This document shows, in pieces, positions 1-16,650 of a stretch of 64,000 nucleotides of DNA. The notes beneath the pieces are model-generated. The model had not been told where the DNA came from and did not search any database. It saw nothing but the letters and a program-made list of their open reading frames with translations. The DNA comes from Dreissena polymorpha (taxonomy: Eukaryota > Mollusca > Bivalvia > Myida > Dreissenidae): assembly GCF_020536995.1 (NCBI RefSeq), contig NC_068357.1:68003730-68067729 (forward strand). The letters are read 5' to 3'. The translations under genes and the position numbers were made by a program. Position 1 is the stretch's first letter. Every line of letters begins with the position of its first letter.

Positions 1-337
1 AATATTCGCGTTCGATTTGTTTGTTTCTTGAAGTACATTCATGTTTATCGGTATAATAACATTAATATCATAGGCATCTTTAAATAATGTCCCGTTGCGT
101 TTTTAAGTCCATTTCGGTCGACGACCTCGGTAGACACCATTCTATTTGAGGTGCATTGTTTGCCTCAATTTCTTATGATATTAAAAAACAATACTTACTA
201 TTTGTGATAGTAACGTCTATAATGCACAATCTTTCCAATACAAACAAGTTTGCAGAGAAGAAATTTCTTGTTATATACCGTATAAATAATGCATAATTTA
301 CATGGAGCATATAAACATGAACGCCATTTTTTTTCAG

Positions 338-538
338 GGTGCTGACCTCGAACTTTTGATTGTTTTGGCAATAATTGGGGGCGTTCTGTTATTCATAGTT
401 GTAATGATTATATCGGTCATCGGTGTAAAACAATATATGGATGGTATCAATGCACCACGCAACCGCTCAGCCAGACAGAAAAACCGCCGCAATTCCGGAG
501 TGAATCCTACCAATGATTCCAGTCGCATTATATTATGA
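338..538 (+). CDS. 3'-terminal exon of a single-pass membrane protein (unidentified)
   Basis: The exon opens after a good acceptor (a run of T then CAG, AG at 336-337) in phase 0 and encodes 66 residues to a TGA stop. It starts with a short acidic stretch (GADLE), then a clear hydrophobic helix (LLIVLAIIGGVLLFIVVMI), then a basic, Asn-rich tail of about 35 residues with RSARQKNRR. This is the layout of a type I membrane protein's anchor and short cytoplasmic tail. The ectodomain exons must lie left of the window. The opposite-strand frame here is a shadow. I do not recognise the family. The exon reading is supported by acceptor, open frame and helix together; I see no strong poly(A) signal close by. 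Confidence 0.55.
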   Translation, partial: GADLELLIVLAIIGGVLLFIVVMIISVIGVKQYMDGINAPRNRSARQKNRRNSGVNPTNDSSRIIL

Positions 539-540
539 AG

Positions 541-1059
541 CTTAAGTCTGCAAGAACATATTCCAGAACAGACGACATATTAAGTTGTTATTATTTCTTA
601 TGGTTATAGATCTACTAGCTTATATCGTTGTTATTTATTCAGAAACATACGCGAGTTAATCAAATTTCAAAAAAAGTCTTACTACTGAAATCTTATTTAA
701 TTGGGCTAATTTAAGAATAGTTCGTTCGTTACAAAGTTACTAAAATAATTCGAAATTCCAAAACAGACTTTACCAGTAAAAGCATCGACAAAATAAATTC
801 ATCAAACACATATGCAAAACAGTGGATGAAGATTGCAAAACAACTCACCAAAATGCAAATGCAAATTATTTTCCCACACGATTTGACAACAATTCATCTG
901 TATATCCTGATACACATTGAGCCGAAATGTTTAATAAATACTTCCCCAACAAATCTAGCCTTAATGATTGCAGTGATTTTCTTCCTTACTACGCACTATA
1001 ACATACCTGTCCTGAACAGAATATAGCATATCGCTTAAAGATATCAAAGACGTAATAAA
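541..1059. other. AT-rich stretch, no feature recognised
   Basis: Probably the 3' UTR of the preceding exon followed by intergenic DNA. An AATAAA lies near 791. A short open frame at 826-1026 has no recognisable domain or splice context. Confidence 0.4.
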
Positions 1060-2737
1060 TTCGGTTAAAAGCCAAAAGCATGTGGATCTGATTTGAAAGG
1101 ACCTTGGAGGTACTAATGATTCCTCTAGCAACTTCTTCAGATCCGTAACTCAACGTTCTAAGAACCTTGACACAAAGCTAATACCACACATGCCATTGAA
1201 AAGTAAGACTCAATTCCTTCAATATACCGTCCCTAATCCCCTTACTTGGTTGCATTGGTAAACTTATTGAACGATGCTTTCATAAATATGTTCACAACTA
1301 CTCACTCGATAAAAACATTCCAATTTGGATTCGTAAAAGGCCATTTTACGACGAACCAATGGCTATTTCTTTACGATTACATTCTCGAGTCATTTGACGT
1401 GTGAAAATGAAGTCAGTGTTTAGTTCAGTGATATCCCCAAGGCTTTGGACCGGGATTGTCACGTTAGCCTTCTGTTCAAACTGAAGGCCATTGGTATCAG
1501 TAATCCATTATTAGCCTGATTTCAATCTCATCCAACTGAAAAACCACAAATGGTCGCATTTGCTAACTCTTCATCAGAAAAGACGACTACTACTCCAGGT
1601 ATCCCCTTAAAATGCATTCTTGGCCCAAGGCTTTTTCTTATTTTTATTTACGCCATTGTCTCTGCCAACACATCCAACATTCGTCTCTTTGCTGATGAAA
1701 CCAGCTTATACATCATAGCCAACAATCAACGACTTCTTCGTTCTAAACAAAGATCGTTTGTCGAAGCATGTCTTGGTCTAGAAGATGGCTTGTGTCTTCT
1801 AATGCGAAAAAATAACGGAATCCGTGAAATTTTCAGTAAGCGAGTAAAACCGTTAAATCACAACATTATCATGAGCAATGTTCCCTTACCTCAGATGAAT
1901 GTCCATAAGCACATATGTCTTTCCTTTTCTAAATGTTAGGCTAACATAACTTCAACAGTTGACAAAGCATGGCAAATGATTAAAATTCCGCAGTCTTTAA
2001 ATATTCTTCTGTCACGGTCCAGTCTCGAAAAAAATGTACATTTCCTGCCGATGTCATGTGGACCAACTGTTCCCAAAAACTTGACATCGAGTCAGTCCAA
2101 ATAGAAGCCGCTATTGTTGCAGTTGCAAGGAAGCTTTGCAATTCTACAAAACATTTTAACGAACTCCAGTGGGAAAACCTATCGTACCGAAGACGAAAAC
2201 ACTGATTAATCCTAAAATGTACCACAATATCTCTTAAATCCATTGCCAGAAAAAAATACGTACGCGTGACGCTCTTCTTCAAACGACATTTCTGTAATAT
2301 TTACAAACACCGCACTTTTGATCTTCCTTTCTTACTAAAACTATTTGCGACTTGAACATGCTTCCAAACGAGTTTCCAAACTTGTCGTCATTTCAAAAGA
2401 CGTCATTGCCACTAAATCTTCCTGTTTGTATAATATTGGCATCAGAAGACTTCAAATCTGTCACCTGTCACACACGGTTAAAAGTGCAGATGACTAAACT
2501 ACTACTTATATCGTCGCAAGACTGTTCCATCCCTGTTGTGCACTGGTGGCGAAATTTAAAATTGCAACCCACTATTTTTCACAGTTTCAAACTGAAAGAA
2601 ATGCTTACCTTTAAAGTAGTCCATGTTCCCCGTTGCTTAACTGTTTTATTTTTGGCGATGAACGATTTTGTTTAGAACGATTCGATGTCAAGAGATTTGA
2701 AAATGCAACAAATATATTCAGCCTCAGGTAGTTGAAC
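1060..2737 (+). mobile_element. Decayed LINE (non-LTR retrotransposon) reverse transcriptase
   Basis: Pieces of a LINE ORF2 reverse transcriptase follow one another in order. Around 1262 is a KLIERCFHKYVHNY block (typical 'GKLMERCV' region), near 1320 a QFGFVKGHFT block, near 1430-1500 a degraded 'DIPKALD...LLFKLKAIGI' stretch. At 1550-1939 lies the palm core with LKCILGPRLFLIFIYAI (normally GVPQGSILGPLLFLIYIND) and IRLFADETSLYII, in which the catalytic FADD is FADE. Frame changes and stops separate the pieces, so the copy is dead. Later pieces (to about 2700) look like the C-terminal region. The 2738-3595 inverted-repeat element seems inserted in its 3' part, which may continue to about 3750. 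The Jockey/CR1-like superfamily is likely; the clade cannot be fixed by eye. Confidence 0.8.
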
Positions 2738-3595
2738 TTAAGGTAGCGCACCTCTAATGATTTCCCGCGATTTCTTCGAAGGTTGAAGAGCCTACTATTA
2801 GGTGCCGTAGCCTAGTGGTTAAGGCGATAGACTAGAAATCTTTTGGGATATTCCCGCGCAGGTTCGAATCCTGCCGACGACGTATACTTTTTTGCGACGC
2901 GTTTTATTTATTTTCTAACGTAATTTGATTTAATATGGCATATAAGCTATATTTATTGTTAAATATGTTGCAATTTTTATGCACATTCTTCAATTATTAA
3001 AATTAAAACAACGTTATGGCGAAATTGGGTGATTTACTGTTGAAAATACGAACCATGCATTTTGCATTTTTATTTTTATTTCAAAAAGTAAACGGTAAAT
3101 CTGTCAAGTTCTTGGTATTTTTGCTGTATATAGTGTTTCCATAAAAACTAAGTTTAAAATATGACTTAAATGATACTATTTTGAATTTTATGACACTTTG
3201 TTTTTAACCGACCCAATTTTTACTTGGCTGAAATCACTTACATTTCATGGCGCTCTTCCATAGATAAAAATTTGTAAAAAATAAATGTCTGTAAAAGAAT
3301 ACTTGTTTCATCTTGTTTAAACTTTAAACACCTTTACAGCATCTGTACACACCAACTGCATGCCCATATTTGGAAATTTGAATGAATTATGGAACTTTTA
3401 TATACCCCAGGGGTGAAAATAAACTGGACAAAAGCCGAGCGTGGGGTAGGTTTTGAAAAATTCGGTATATTTTTTTAAAAAGCATGGAAAGCCTACCTAC
3501 AAATTTGCATGTAGTTCAGTGAAATGATGCTGATTAAGAAAATAATTAATTAGATTATATTTGGATATGTGCCCATTAGAGGTGCGCTACCTTAA
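2738..3595. mobile_element. TTAA-bounded inverted-repeat element (MITE-like) carrying a tRNA-Ser-like sequence
   Basis: The ends are a perfect 20-base-plus inverted repeat: TTAAGGTAGCGCACCTCTAA at 2738 and its reverse complement ending at 3595. The TTAA at each end looks like a piggyBac-type target duplication. The 858-bp body is AT-rich, has no transposase frame, and holds a serine tRNA-like sequence 60 bp inside the left end. It interrupts the 3' part of a LINE remnant, so it is younger than that copy. Because the ends are still identical, it is probably fairly recent. It is non-autonomous; the source transposase is not in the window. Confidence 0.75.
2801..2882 (+). tRNA. tRNA-Ser(AGA)-like gene, probably a pseudogene, inside a MITE
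   Basis: The 82-nt class II tRNA shape is clear: D-arm AGTGGTTAAGGCGATAGACT, anticodon loop CTAGAAA with anticodon AGA, a long variable arm, and T-arm CAGGTTCGAATCCTG, which is canonical and contains the B box. It is very close to the usual metazoan tRNA-Ser(AGA). The acceptor stem (GGTGCCG with CGACGAC) has two mismatches and a wobble, and the anticodon stem has one mismatch, which argues for decay or an adopted promoter rather than a working tRNA. No intron is seen. A run of T follows within a few bases of the 3' end (CTTTTTT at 2885) and could end Pol III transcription. Confidence 0.6.
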
Positions 3596-4229
3596 GCGGT
3601 CGTTTAGCAATAGGTACCCTTCGTGTCACACAACTCATTATTTGTTGTAGTTTTTTTCTTCTGTTTATGTTTATTGTTTTATTGTTTTAAAATTTCACTA
3701 CTACTCCTTATTTTCTTATGCCTGAAAGAAGTGAAAACGTGATCACTGTTTACATTAAATAATTCCAAATAAATATTGTTATTGGATTATGTTAGATTAT
3801 TTAATCAAAATTGTTACGTTTTTAAATTATAAAAAAAATAATTTTATTTGCAATAAAAATGGCTATTAAGGCAAATTAGGTTTTAGTAGTAGAAGTAAAA
3901 TAATCAATAATGAAATGTACATTTAGTACTGCTATAAATTGTACATATCCAGTACTGTAAAGTAGAATTTGAATACTATCTAAACAGTGTGATGAAAAAC
4001 ATTTTTGTCATGTAGTTTTATCTTTACAATAGCATCATTCCATCATGATATTGCTACTAGATAACCATGTTCTGTATGTGAACATGTTTTATATGCAAAA
4101 TCAGCATTACTGTAATATTTTAATTCTATTTAGTGGTAGTGTCACATATAATACTCCGATTTAACATCACATGTCTTCCATTTTGACAAATCAAAATATT
4201 ATCAACCTTTCTAATTCACAGACACCTAC
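3596..4229. other. AT-rich stretch, possible LINE 3' tail then EHBP1 intron
   Basis: The first 150 bp may be the displaced 3' end of the LINE interrupted by the MITE. The remainder is AT-rich intron of EHBP1 read on the minus strand. No exon or RNA gene is recognised here. Confidence 0.35.
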
Positions 4230-4330
4230 CATTTCTTAGAACTTTCAATTTGCAATTCCTGATACGAGACAGTGAACTGAAATGTGGAGGCCGCCTTGCC
4301 CACTCTTTTAAGCCTCTTCCATACACTCAT
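4230..4330 (-). CDS. EHBP1: EHBP1 (EH-domain-binding protein 1), first coding exon
   Basis: Read on the minus strand, ATG at 4330-4328 starts MSVWKRLKRVGKAASTFQ, followed by FTVSYQELQIESSKKW, which ends at a strong donor (TG|GTAGGT, GT at 4229-4228). This matches the conserved N-terminus of EHBP1 (SVWKRLQRVGK...FQF..SYQEL..E..KKW), the start of its NT-C2 membrane-binding domain. EHBP1 links Rab8/Rab10 and EHD proteins to actin in endocytic recycling. The exon begins at an acceptor after a pyrimidine run (AG at 4388-4387), so 4331-4386 is 5' UTR and at least one more upstream non-coding exon exists at higher coordinates. The exon ends in phase 2, splitting the Trp codon. The rest of the NT-C2, CH and bMERB regions should lie left of the window; no second coding exon is visible in 1-4229. 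The gene therefore spans the plus-strand exon at 338-538, or that exon lies in its intron. Confidence 0.85.
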
Positions 4331-4386
4331 CTTTCTTCCACTTGAAGAGCTTAGTAAACTATGGGAGGTAATCCATCTCTAATATC

Positions 4387-5244
4387 CTGAAATAGAAAAA
4401 AACGGTTTATATTTTACTAATGGCTTCCAAGTGCAATTTTAAGTTGGTTTGTGCAATGTATAGACTGATGCAAGTTATCAATTTTATACTTTACATTATA
4501 TTTGATATTACTTTTGTGTGCTAATATTCATAATAATAATAGTAATAATACTACTAATAACAATCATTATTATTATTAGTAGTATTATACTAATTATTAT
4601 TATTATCGGTTTCTGAGGATCTTATGTTTGATCATCTGCCCCGTCACATAACTTGTGCGGGTACTGGTCATAAAATATGTTCTATGACCATTCTACTCAT
4701 CCTATGATTTAAGATAGGCAGTTGTCATTTACTGTCATAAAAAATGTGCAATGGTGAACAAGCAGGAAAGTGTTAGTTAGTAAACTAACTGCCATGGTAA
4801 GACCTAAATCCTGCTGAAAAGTTCAAAATATTCAATAAAACAAACAAAATAAAAAAATAGCATAAATAAATTGACTAAATGTATTTACATGTCCCTTGGA
4901 GAGGAGTAGATGAAAAAAAATAAGACTGAAAAAAAAATTCCCAACAGGCAGTAGTTTTAAAAAGTGGGCGGTCAGAGGCAATGAAATTGGTTGGATGTAA
5001 TTTTAGAACCTGGATGTAATTATCAGAACCTTGTTAATGAGTCATTTTATAGACAGAAAAAAGCATTGCTAACAAAAGGCTTTTCATCCTTCATTCCTAA
5101 TTTATCCTTCACAGACACATTTTGTTGTCAAATTATATATGATAGCCCAACATTCTTGATCAGTTTTATTATTTATGTATCTAATATAAAGAAGTGAAAC
5201 TCCAGCTGCTGGAGCAGTATTGAATTCTCATTATACACAATTAG
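4387..5244. other. EHBP1 upstream intron with an AT trinucleotide hairpin
   Basis: Intron sequence 5' of the EHBP1 coding exon. At about 4528-4612 AAT/ATT-type trinucleotide runs face each other and can fold into a weak AT hairpin. A short open frame at 4991-5197 has no recognisable content. Confidence 0.4.
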
Positions 5245-5460
5245 TTGGTCCTTTATTTAAGGCAAGGCAAGTGACCAATTGCCCAAACAACACAAAACAG
5301 CACAAAACAGCACAATGCAAAACAACATACATAACACATAAATTAATAAAGCTGGGGTCACCGCCTTGGAACGGTCAATGCATAGCATTGGGGGTTTAAA
5401 ACCGGTTTTAGAGCGCTCAACCTCACACTCGGCCCAGCAATATTCATGATACATTTAAGT
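5245..5460. repeat. Probable dispersed repeat fragment
   Basis: The stretch is more GC-rich than its surroundings and reads like a dispersed molluscan repeat, with a CACAAAACAG tandem near 5290 and the phrase GGTTTAAAACCGGTTTTAGA near 5391. No tRNA boxes or coding domain are seen. The assignment rests on composition and general resemblance only. Confidence 0.3.
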
Positions 5461-5934
5461 GTAAATAAAATTTAACCTCATAACATTGAAACTCAAATTA
5501 AACCATAAATAAAAGGGAATAAAAACGCATTCAATTTAATTACCATTTAATTACTCAATGGTAGGAAAGAGACCAGAGCGACAGAGCTTCAGCTTTTTGA
5601 GGAACGATAAAATGAAACTACGAACAAGTGTCGACTACATTCCTTCTTTATAGAAACAGATTTAGGAATATAGCATCATAGAGTTAATAATTCAGATCAT
5701 CATCGCGCAAATACAGGAAGAAGCAGCAATAATGGGTGTAAAAGTTCCATATTACATTGCTTGGTTGTTTATGTGACTGCAAAAAACAATAAATAAAACA
5801 AGAAACGCCTGTCAGAGAGAAAATAAAATGAAAATAGAACGCTATAAACCCAATGACCTATGCATGTAGATAACAACTGTGAAAGTTGGTCGTATGACTT
5901 CTTAAGGGGTGTATACAGATATGAGTTAAAGATA

Positions 5935-7592
5935 TGGCATTCAAAAAGAATATAAGACTTGTTGGTCATTTGCTTAAATAACATTGACTCAGCCATGTGT
6001 TTGACACATCAATTATCGATAATACTTAGTAACCACTTTCACATTAAAGCCTATAATACTTGTATTTCAGTATGTCGCCCATACTGAAATGACACATTAC
6101 AAGGATGTAGCAGTTGTGTCCCCACAATAAGAAATATGACATCTGATAAAAAAAGCTGATTAAAAGTTCTTTTATGCTAGCATTTCATCGAAGTGACCCC
6201 AATTTCATCCATGACGAAAAACCTTTTTTTAACTTTCACTTTGAAGTTTTGGTTTCCACATTTAGTAGTTGCATATGATAATCACATAAATATATATCAG
6301 CATATAAAAAATACGCATCACATACAATAAATTACGGCGCCATAAAGGGGACATAGGAAATATTTTATTTAACTATTTTCTATGACGTGCGCACGTCATA
6401 TTTATGACGTGCGCACGTCAAGGCTATGACGTGCGCACGTCAAGGCTATGACGTGCGCACGTCGTAGCTATGACGTGCGCACGCGATATATATGACGTGC
6501 GCACGTCATAGTTATGACGTGCCCACGTCATAGCTTTGACGTGCGCACGTCATAGTTATGACGTGCGCACGCCATAGTTATGACGTGCGCACGCCATAGT
6601 TATGACGTGCGCACGTCATAGAAATAGTTAAATAAAATATTTCCTGTGTTATATTATTTAACTATTTCTATGACGTGCGCACGTCATAGTTATGACGTGC
6701 GCACGTTATAACTATGGCGTGCGCACGTCATAGCTATCGCGTGCGCACGTCATAGCCTTGACGTGCGCACGTCATAACTATGACGTGCGCACGTCATAAC
6801 CATGACGTGCGCACGTCATATCTATCGCGTGCGCACGTCATAACTATGGCGTGCGCACGTCATAGCTATCGCGTGCGCACGTCAAAGCCTTGACGTGCGC
6901 ACGTCATAACTATGACGTGCGCACGTCATAGCTACGACGTGCGCACGTCATAGAGACTGTCAAATAAAATATTGCCTATGCCCTCTTTATGCAACTGTAT
7001 GACGTGCGCACGTCATAGCTACGTCATAGAGACTGTTAAATAAAATAATGCCTATGTCCCCTTTATGGGGACAATAATAATAAATCATTGTAGAATAACA
7101 CTTTTCATAAGATTATTTCAGCAGTTACTTCACTGCCACCGAAATGCAACCAAACTTATCTGTTACTGAAGTAAAACTAAATTACTTGTTGAGCTTAACA
7201 AAAGTGAGATTTAACAATAGATCAGAAATCAAAATCTACAAATATTATCTTGTATGTTTCTATATAAATTTATTTATATGAAATGTACTTCTATCACTTT
7301 AAAACAATATTTTGATGTACTTATGTATTTTTCATGTTATTAACATAATTAATTATTATTTCAAGTCATGCACTTATATAGGGCAGATATAATAAACAAA
7401 ATGATAGCAGACAGGCTGTTTTATTATTAATTAATAAAATGTTTAATGTACAGTCTCTGTCACACCATGTATTGTGCAGTGTGTAGCAATCACTCGAACC
7501 TTCTGCTTATGAATTTTGATTTAGGGTTCATTGGGCTTTTTCTTAGCTCTATAAAATGGTGCTAAGTTGGCATTCAAAAAGAATATAAGACT
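5935..7592. repeat. 25-bp direct repeat bracketing the palindromic satellite element
   Basis: An identical 25-base sequence beginning TGGCATTCAAAAAGAATA occurs at 5935-5959 and 7568-7592. Chance identity of this length is unlikely. It could be the trace of a larger insertion between the two or of a local duplication; the surrounding bases do not match further. The intervals 5460-6340 and 7080-8040 hold no gene that I recognise. Confidence 0.6.
6341..7067. mobile_element. Nested inverted-repeat element filled with a 22-bp palindromic satellite
   Basis: The outer ends are a perfect 17-bp inverted repeat, CATAAAGGGGACATAGG (6341) and its complement ending at 7067. Inside are about 25 units built on the 16-bp palindrome TGACGTGCGCACGTCA, period about 22 bp: eleven units at 6381-6621, thirteen at 6669-6953, one near 6998. 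Each block is itself framed by inverted copies of AAATAGTTAAATAAAATATT-like sequence, with a palindromic junction at 6619-6670. This is best read as two or three copies of one satellite-bearing MITE joined or nested together. There is no coding capacity. The unit contains TGACGT half-sites like those bound by CREB/ATF factors. Confidence 0.75.
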
Positions 7593-8039
7593 GTCATCAC
7601 GAACAGTGAGTACTGAACAAGTCTAAACATTCCCTGATATGCAATAGTTATACTCATCCGGAGACTTTTGGCTTTTATTTTTCTAAAGTGTAATGACCCT
7701 ATGTATTGATGAGATAATTGTACATATCGTCATGTTCAACAATTGGCCAGCTCTTCACATCATAACACCACCCATTCAACCTGTTCGAATAATAATCTGG
7801 GATAGGTTTGTCCGTTAAAATTTTATTTCTCGTCGTATCTCATAAGTGCAGTTGTATCTAAACATTTTGCGTCATCGTTCATTTTCTGCGTTGCTTTCCG
7901 CCATTGTTGGTCCTTTCTGCCTACCAGCCCATTGTACATGCACGAAAATTAATAATCAAAACAATAACATTAAAATCTTCCAAATTTCGCTTATTAAGAC
8001 CTAAATTCAAATCACTTAAATTACTCCAAACAAATAGAT

Positions 8040-8470
8040 TATTATATCACCTTCATAATTAAACTAAAAGTGTGAGTAATCGGTTTTAATGGAGTGTGCT
8101 ATTAATAATCAGTTTAGCCATGATAAAGGAGGTATTACATGTGAACGAACGTAATAAATAATTTAATTTATAAACCAAAATCAATAGAAACCATATATTT
8201 AGACATATCTACTGTAAAACTGATTATTGTTTTCGCATAGATTACATTTTGTATTCCAAATAACAAATCCATTTCTTGCACAAGACTACCTCGTTATTTG
8301 CTTTAATTTATTTCCTTCATCATTGTATTATATACTTTTTAAGAATTAGTATATATAAAAAATATGCCAAAATGACAATGCGTCTGTACTAACTGTCTTG
8401 TAGCGGTTCTTCTTGAGAAACTTAAATTGGAAAAATGCAAGAAAATTAAACGAAGTTTATAACTCTAATG
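8040..8470 (-). other. Partial third copy of the acetyltransferase-locus duplication (non-coding part)
   Basis: This segment aligns by eye with the intronic flank of the acetyltransferase at 30820-31255 and 12300-12540: shared landmarks are ATCAGTTTAGCCATGATAAA at about 8108, 'AACAAATCCATTTCTTGCA' at about 8262 and TTGGAAAAATGCAAG at about 8426. The coding exon is not present. It shows that this block has moved or duplicated at least three times within about 23 kb. Confidence 0.5.
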
Positions 8471-8708
8471 TTAAACTCCATCACATAATATGGATTTTGC
8501 ATTTGATGTTTGACTCAAAACTGATTTTAAAAAATAAAAAAAGCAAGTATTACAATTACATATGTCACTTATGATCGAGCTAAAATAAATGGGTTTGAAA
8601 TGTACACGTTGCTTCAAACTACCGAAAACTGTCATATATTTGTTTCTGGCCCGGCCGTACATGAAACTACCAACTTGCCGGCAACCAAACCTGATTTTTA
8701 CCAACCGT

Positions 8709-9052
8709 CGCGCAGAGATTTGACTGGAACAAGCATAGATATATCAAACGCCTTCATTACCAACCACGTGACGATAGCCGAGCCACGTGGTACACTATAT
8801 TACCCGTTGTTATCTTTACTTTTTTAATGTATGCTATTTATTGTTCTTATTATCAACCTAAACTTACACACTATTATCAAATATAAAAGAAAATGATATT
8901 ATTTTTCATTTTATAATACTAAAACAAAAAATAAAATCCTACCAAATCTCGTAGGGTTTTCTTGCGACTGAATTGGAGCGCATGGAACGACAATTATTCT
9001 TGAAAATTAGAATTTGATCGAGCTATGCTGGTTCCAATCAAATCTCTGCGCG
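8709..9052. repeat. Imperfect inverted repeat, 30-nt arms
   Basis: The arm CGCGCAGAGATTTGACTGGA... at 8709-8738 is matched, with two mismatches, by its reverse complement at 9023-9052; the spacer is 284 bp. Weaker pairing continues outside and inside the arms. It may be an old MITE. The open frames at 8471-8827 lie across the left arm and look incidental. Confidence 0.5.
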
Positions 9053-11034
9053 GAAGTTGTCAAGTCGATACAAGATATTCCCGGTCTTCAATCAAGAGTA
9101 TGTAAGAAACTACAATCTACGAATGGTTTTGCATTTTGGTGGTTCGTATGAAAGAATGTTTTGATGAAACAATTATTTGTTGTTGTTATTTCGATTACTT
9201 TAATCATATGCAACGAACGTCCTTGTTTGTTCAATTATTTTCATAATTCAAGAAATGATGTGTAACCGGACTAGTAAATCAATTTCGGATGTAAGTATTG
9301 TTTGGTAGGATCTTGTTGAATCGTGGGATCATTTTGAGTCGTGTGTGTAGAGATCGCGTGAAATTCCTTGATAGAATTTTCGCACATCATGAAGTTTGTT
9401 ACGGAAAATGTTTCGACACAGTCACCATCGTTTTGCTGATCATCTGCGATAAAACAGGTAAATATTTTAATTCGCCATAATTCGATACGTTCGTATAAGA
9501 TATTTCCTCTCACATGTATTGTACGTATAACGTTTCTAAGTAATATTGATATATTTAGTATTTTCTATGCTACACGGTATGTTGACATTCTGTCACAAGA
9601 TATTAACCTCCCTTAGATTCCACGGCTCAAGAAGAACCTTATTTATCAAGATGACTGTTTAACACTTTCAACTCAATCGATTATTTTCATGTTTACAGAC
9701 AATACAAAATGGAGAAAGTTACAAATATACAGACCAATGTTAATAATTATGCTTACAAAGATTCATAGTAATATATTTATAAAAATATTTGTGATGAATT
9801 ATCTTTTTTGAAAATTCCAAGAGTGAAAACAAAGTACTTGAGTGAAATTAAATATTATGGTCATTTTATTTTTCCCACAACTATTGACATTTCAAAATTA
9901 AGTATAGAATAAACTTTTGAAAAATTAACGAATATGGAACAAAACTTATGTATGTGTTTATAAAACACAGAAACAAAGAAGCCTCATAAACACGAATTGC
10001 AACACTGTCTGGAAAAGTTCCAATGACTTGTGTAATCTACTTTATATCATTTCGTGCAGATGGACCCTGAAAATACATGGACTGAAAACACCGCCACCTC
10101 ATTCTTCAGGGGTGGATTCAGGCCAAATTCAACATTCTTGTGAATGATTAAAATGCTGCAAAGTCTGGTGTGCAGCTTACAATATTGTTAGCATTAATTA
10201 ACAGTTTCTCTACACATTTATTTTAGAATTTACTAAGCAGCAGCATGTTTATGTATTGTTCTTTGTCTTACCCATCTACAAAATAATGGTGTTAATATAT
10301 ATTTTTTTACTGACAATCTTTTAAACATGTCTTTTGTTTAATGTGCTGCTCTGCTGTGGACATCACTAGAACAATTTTTAATCTCTATTATTTGGAATCA
10401 TTGTACTTTAATTTCTTTATGCCAATGACTTTCTCAATAGCCATTATACTTGCCGCAAAATACTATTCATGCCTTTCTCAAATAGTGAAACATAACAGTA
10501 ATGTTTTTAAAATTGTATGAAAAAAAATAGTTCTAGTTCTGCTGACCGTTCTCTTGGCTAGCTTAAAATGGTGAGTGTTACATTAAATAAAAGTCAGGAA
10601 TTCTAATGAAAAAATGACACAAAACTATCATCAGTGCAGAAGGTTTCCAAATGAACAAACACAATTAACAAAATAAACATAAAAACAATAGAGTTTTATT
10701 ATGTTCATGCCCTAGATTCGTAAATATTAAACTCAATATGCAGGCGTCACTTTTTTCGAGCATTATAAACACAAAACCAAAACGTTTGATCAAACTTTAG
10801 GAAAAGCGTTACACACGCTTTATTTTGCCGATATCACTAGATGATAATCCGTTGATAAACTAGTACTCTTTATTTCTAAGCAAGGAGTGTCAATTCGGTT
10901 GTTCAAGCATAATGTTAACTATTTTAAACGATGACAATTATATTAATTATCGTCATTTTACCAAAATGTGAACAATTCCCTTCATGAATATTGACGGCAT
11001 AATCGTTACTTAACTGCGTCCATTATATGAACGG
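9053..11034. other. Intergenic stretch, no gene that can be supported
   Basis: There is a donor-like site at about 9459 after a mixed-composition stretch (9240-9459), and an acceptor followed by a 27-codon frame (MDPENTWTENTATSFF...) at 10060-10143. The two cannot be joined in frame, so at most they are UTR and short terminal exon of an unrecognised plus-strand transcript. The rest is AT-rich. Confidence 0.3.
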
Positions 11035-11056
11035 TTAATCAGTGTTTATACAAATT

Positions 11057-16650
<5,594 letters not shown>

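Noticed and set aside
6381-7018. CRISPR-like regular repeats
   Set aside because: Units are palindromic and nearly contiguous (22-bp period with 2-6 bp variable joints), there are no spacers of usual length, and the DNA is clearly eukaryotic.
10060-10143. Possible short coding exon MDPENTWTENTATSFF...
   Set aside because: The acceptor and stop are present, but no compatible upstream exon exists and the only upstream donor (9459) gives a stop in the joined frame.
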